A stretch of DNA of 64,000 nucleotides, from NCBI GenBank assembly GCA_900322175.1, contig ONYZ01000001.1, positions 110,773 through 174,772 of the forward strand, given 5' to 3'. This stretch comes from an uncultured Prevotella sp. Its GTDB lineage: Bacteria; Bacteroidota; Bacteroidia; Bacteroidales; Bacteroidaceae. A program made the translations under genes and the position numbers. Shown here piece by piece: positions 62,493 through 64,000 of this stretch (position 1 is its first letter; the number at the start of each line of letters is the position of its first letter). The notes below the pieces were generated by a model. That model was not told the origin of the DNA. It did no database searches and saw only the letters and a program-made list of their open reading frames with translations.

Positions 62493-63050
62493 ATGAGCAG
62501 AAGCACATTTTCGGTGCTGTTCTACGTGAACAGAGGTAAGGAGAAGAACGGCGTAGTGCCAGTGATGGGCAGGGTGACAATCAATGGAACCCAAAGCCAG
62601 TTCAGTTGTAAGAAGAGTATCCCGTTGACCCTGTGGGATGCAAAGGGCAACTGCGCCAAGGGGCGAAGCAAGGAAGCCTTGCAGTTGAACCGTGACCTTG
62701 ACAACATCAAGGCACAGATCATCAAGCACTAACAGCATCTGGCAGACCGTGAGGCATTCGTGACGGCAGAGATGGTACGCAATTCCTATCAGGGATTCGG
62801 CAGCGAGTATGAGACATTGCTCAACGCATTCGACAAGGACATCGCCAGTCTCAGCAAACGTGTTGGAAAGGACAGGACTGTCAGCACGCTCAGGGCAATG
62901 AAGTTGTCAAGGGGAAGCGTCGCTGGCTTTATCCAGTCACACTACCGCCGCACGGATATGTCGATGCTGGAACTGACACCTGAGTTCATAAAGGATTTCG
63001 CTGCCTATCTCAGCACAGACAGAGGACTTACCAACGGAACTATCTGGCAG
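62493..63050 (+). pseudogene. Tyrosine recombinase/integrase, N-terminal fragment with nonsense codon
   Basis: Typical start of a Bacteroidetes phage-integrase-like protein: STFSVLFYVNRGKEKNG, then ITINGT-type strand and CKKSIPLTLWDAKGN, followed by a SAM-like core-binding region (SHYRRTDMSMLELTPEFIKD; AAYLSTDRGLTNGTIWQ). A TAA at 62730-62732 interrupts it in frame (IIKH-stop-QHLADREAFVTAEMV), and homology ends at about 63050. The whole catalytic domain with the R-H-R-Y residues is missing. Confidence 0.8.
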
Positions 63051-63519
63051 CGTTCTATACGAGATCTACCATGCCGTCGGTACAGGCTTACTGCGTTGCA
63101 AGTCTTGGCCAGAATTCGTGAATCACCTCAAAGCGAATGGTGTGGAAGTGGAATTAGTCATGAGACGGAATGGCAGCAAAGACCTGAAAGACTTACAAGG
63201 TATGCGCTTCGAGAAAGACGGCTATACCTTCAAGGCATCCCAAATCAGGAGAGGACTGTCTTATGTGGCAATCTTATCAAAACTGAATACCAATGAAGAA
63301 AAAGTGCAACAACGGACAATCAATAGCCAGGCACGTCAAATCCAAACGGAACAACCAAGAGAAGAAACTAGTTCTGAGCGACAAGTGCATAACGAACCGT
63401 CAATGGAAATTCCTTCATTGGGATTGTTTGACACCTCTAACCCTGTCTATGACCCTGCCGAGGAAGAGTACAAAAAGAGAATGCAGAAGAAGGAAAAGAG
63501 ACGTGGTCCTAAATTGTAA
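63047..63519 (+). pseudogene. MobB-type relaxase, C-terminal fragment
   Basis: An open frame begins at the integrase junction with VLYEIYHAVGTGLLRCKSW and continues PEFVNHLKANGVEVELVMRR, GMRFEKDGYTFKASQIRRGL, SLGLFDTSNPVYDPAEEEYK and the basic end KKEKRRGPKL. This is the C-terminal end of mobilisation proteins (relaxase/MobB) from Bacteroides elements as I know them. The nuclease domain is gone. It is joined out of frame to the integrase fragment at about 63047-63055. Confidence 0.75.
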
Positions 63520-63595
63520 AGGGTCTTTTTAAGCACTTTTCAAATAGAACCTACTGTTTTTCATCATCAAATTAGGTGAAATCAATTATTTTGTG

Positions 63596-63603
63596 TATAT
63601 TTG
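63596..63603 (+). promoter_or_regulatory. -7 element of the XRE gene promoter
   Basis: TATATTTG ending 21 bp before the ATG at 63625; an upstream in-frame TTG (63601) lies inside this element, so the ATG is the start. Confidence 0.6.
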
Positions 63604-63624
63604 CGCTCAAATAATGAACTTTGT

Positions 63625-63861
63625 ATGGCAAATAATGAAAAAATGGGGGCATTAAACCGTTTGAAGGTAGTCCTCGTAGAAAAAGGAAAGACCAGCCGAT
63701 GGCTGGCAGAGCAGTTGGGCAAAACTGAACATACCGTCTCCAGATGGTGCCAAAACAAGACTCAACCCTCTATTGCACAATTAAACGAAATTGCAAGAGT
63801 GTTAATGATAGATGTCAGGTCATTAATAAATCCGAGTCAAGACAAATACAATGAGCAGTAA
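63625..63861 (+). CDS. XRE-family HTH regulator
   Basis: A 78-residue protein made almost entirely of one Cro/C1-type HTH: KVVLVEKGKTSRWLAEQLGK, TEHTVSRWCQNKTQPSIAQL and NEIARVLMIDVRSLINPSQ. It overlaps the next gene by 11 bp. Small XRE proteins of this type often sit at the start of restriction or defence operons and control them. AT content is higher than in the Sus-type genes. Confidence 0.85.
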   Translation: MANNEKMGALNRLKVVLVEKGKTSRWLAEQLGKTEHTVSRWCQNKTQPSIAQLNEIARVLMIDVRSLINPSQDKYNEQ

Positions 63862-64000
63862 ATTTTTTAATAACAATTCAGGCAATACGCTCTTTGAAAA
63901 ACTCAAAGGTATTGCATGTAATATGGCCAATTTTGACCGTTTCTTGGCTGTTGTGGGATTCTTTCGTTCTTCTGGGTATTTCAAACTACGCAAAGAATTG
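63851..64000 (+). CDS. Start of a probable PLD-like/helicase defence protein (cut by window edge)
   Basis: Fifty codons, open to the right edge: MSSKFFNNNSGNTLFEKLKG, then MANFDRFLAVVGFFRSSGYF and KLRKEL. The phrase LFEKLKGI...FDRFLAVVGFFRSSGYFKLRKEL resembles the N-terminal phospholipase-D-like region of large helicase proteins in restriction/defence operons as I recall them. Only the first part is visible, so the call is tentative. Confidence 0.5.
   Translation, partial: MSSKFFNNNSGNTLFEKLKGIACNMANFDRFLAVVGFFRSSGYFKLRKEL

Overview
The window looks like a chromosome segment of a polysaccharide-degrading Bacteroidales bacterium, most likely a Prevotella/Segatella-type gut or rumen organism. 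The signs are four SusC/SusD pairs, a one-protein hybrid two-component regulator, many MKK-type lipoproteins with Cys lipoboxes, promoters of the Bacteroidetes type (TAnnTTTG at -7, sometimes TTTG about 19-20 bp upstream), and short 7-8 bp tandem repeats between operon genes. Genus is an inference; no rRNA or tRNA gene was seen.

Layout. (1) 1-4657: the end of a SpoIIE-type phosphatase, convergent with a two-gene unit made of a polytopic membrane protein (DUF6057-like) and a beta-propeller lipoprotein carrying one CxxCH haem c motif. (2) 4710-7887: a DUF6078-like protein and a divergent VirE/VapE-like P-loop protein, separated by an AT-rich spacer with repeated TATTCAT motifs. (3) 7955-23384, all leftward: a xylan utilisation (Xus-type) operon of SusC-SusD-SusC-SusD-XusE-like lipoprotein-GH10-fold protein-multi-CBM protein. 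The GH10-fold protein has lost most active-site residues, and the CBM protein carries an apparent frameshift inside its signal peptide. (4) 23551-29724: two more membrane protein/CxxCH lipoprotein pairs in tandem with overlapping genes. (5) 29790-37094: a further SusC-SusD operon with two accessory lipoproteins. (6) 37905-41460: two GH43 enzymes. (7) 41500-47586, leftward: a GH13 SusA-like enzyme and a hybrid two-component regulator. (8) 47838-57894, rightward: SusC, SusD, a binding-domain/CE1 esterase fusion, a second CE1 esterase and a GH3 glycosidase. (9) 58073-60851: a 51-residue peptide gene overlapping a C10 (streptopain-like) protease. (10) 60872-64000: an accessory region with a large hairpin, a decayed gene, a five-unit 22-bp palindrome array, a second DUF6078-like gene, an integrase/relaxase deletion scar, an XRE regulator, and the start of a probable PLD-like/helicase defence protein cut by the window edge.

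How it fits together. GH10-fold and CBM proteins, GH43s, CE1 esterases, GH3 and a regulator of the XynR/XylR kind point to arabinoxylan as the main substrate. SusC/D pairs import oligosaccharides, surface lipoproteins bind glycan, esterases remove acyl groups, and GH43/GH3 finish depolymerisation in the periplasm. The GH13 enzyme is the one starch-type outlier.

The best candidate for an undescribed system is the membrane protein plus single-haem beta-propeller lipoprotein module, present three times, twice in tandem between two Sus-type operons. Next in interest are the GH10 pseudoenzyme, the overlapping small peptide/C10 protease genes, and the 22-bp palindrome array.
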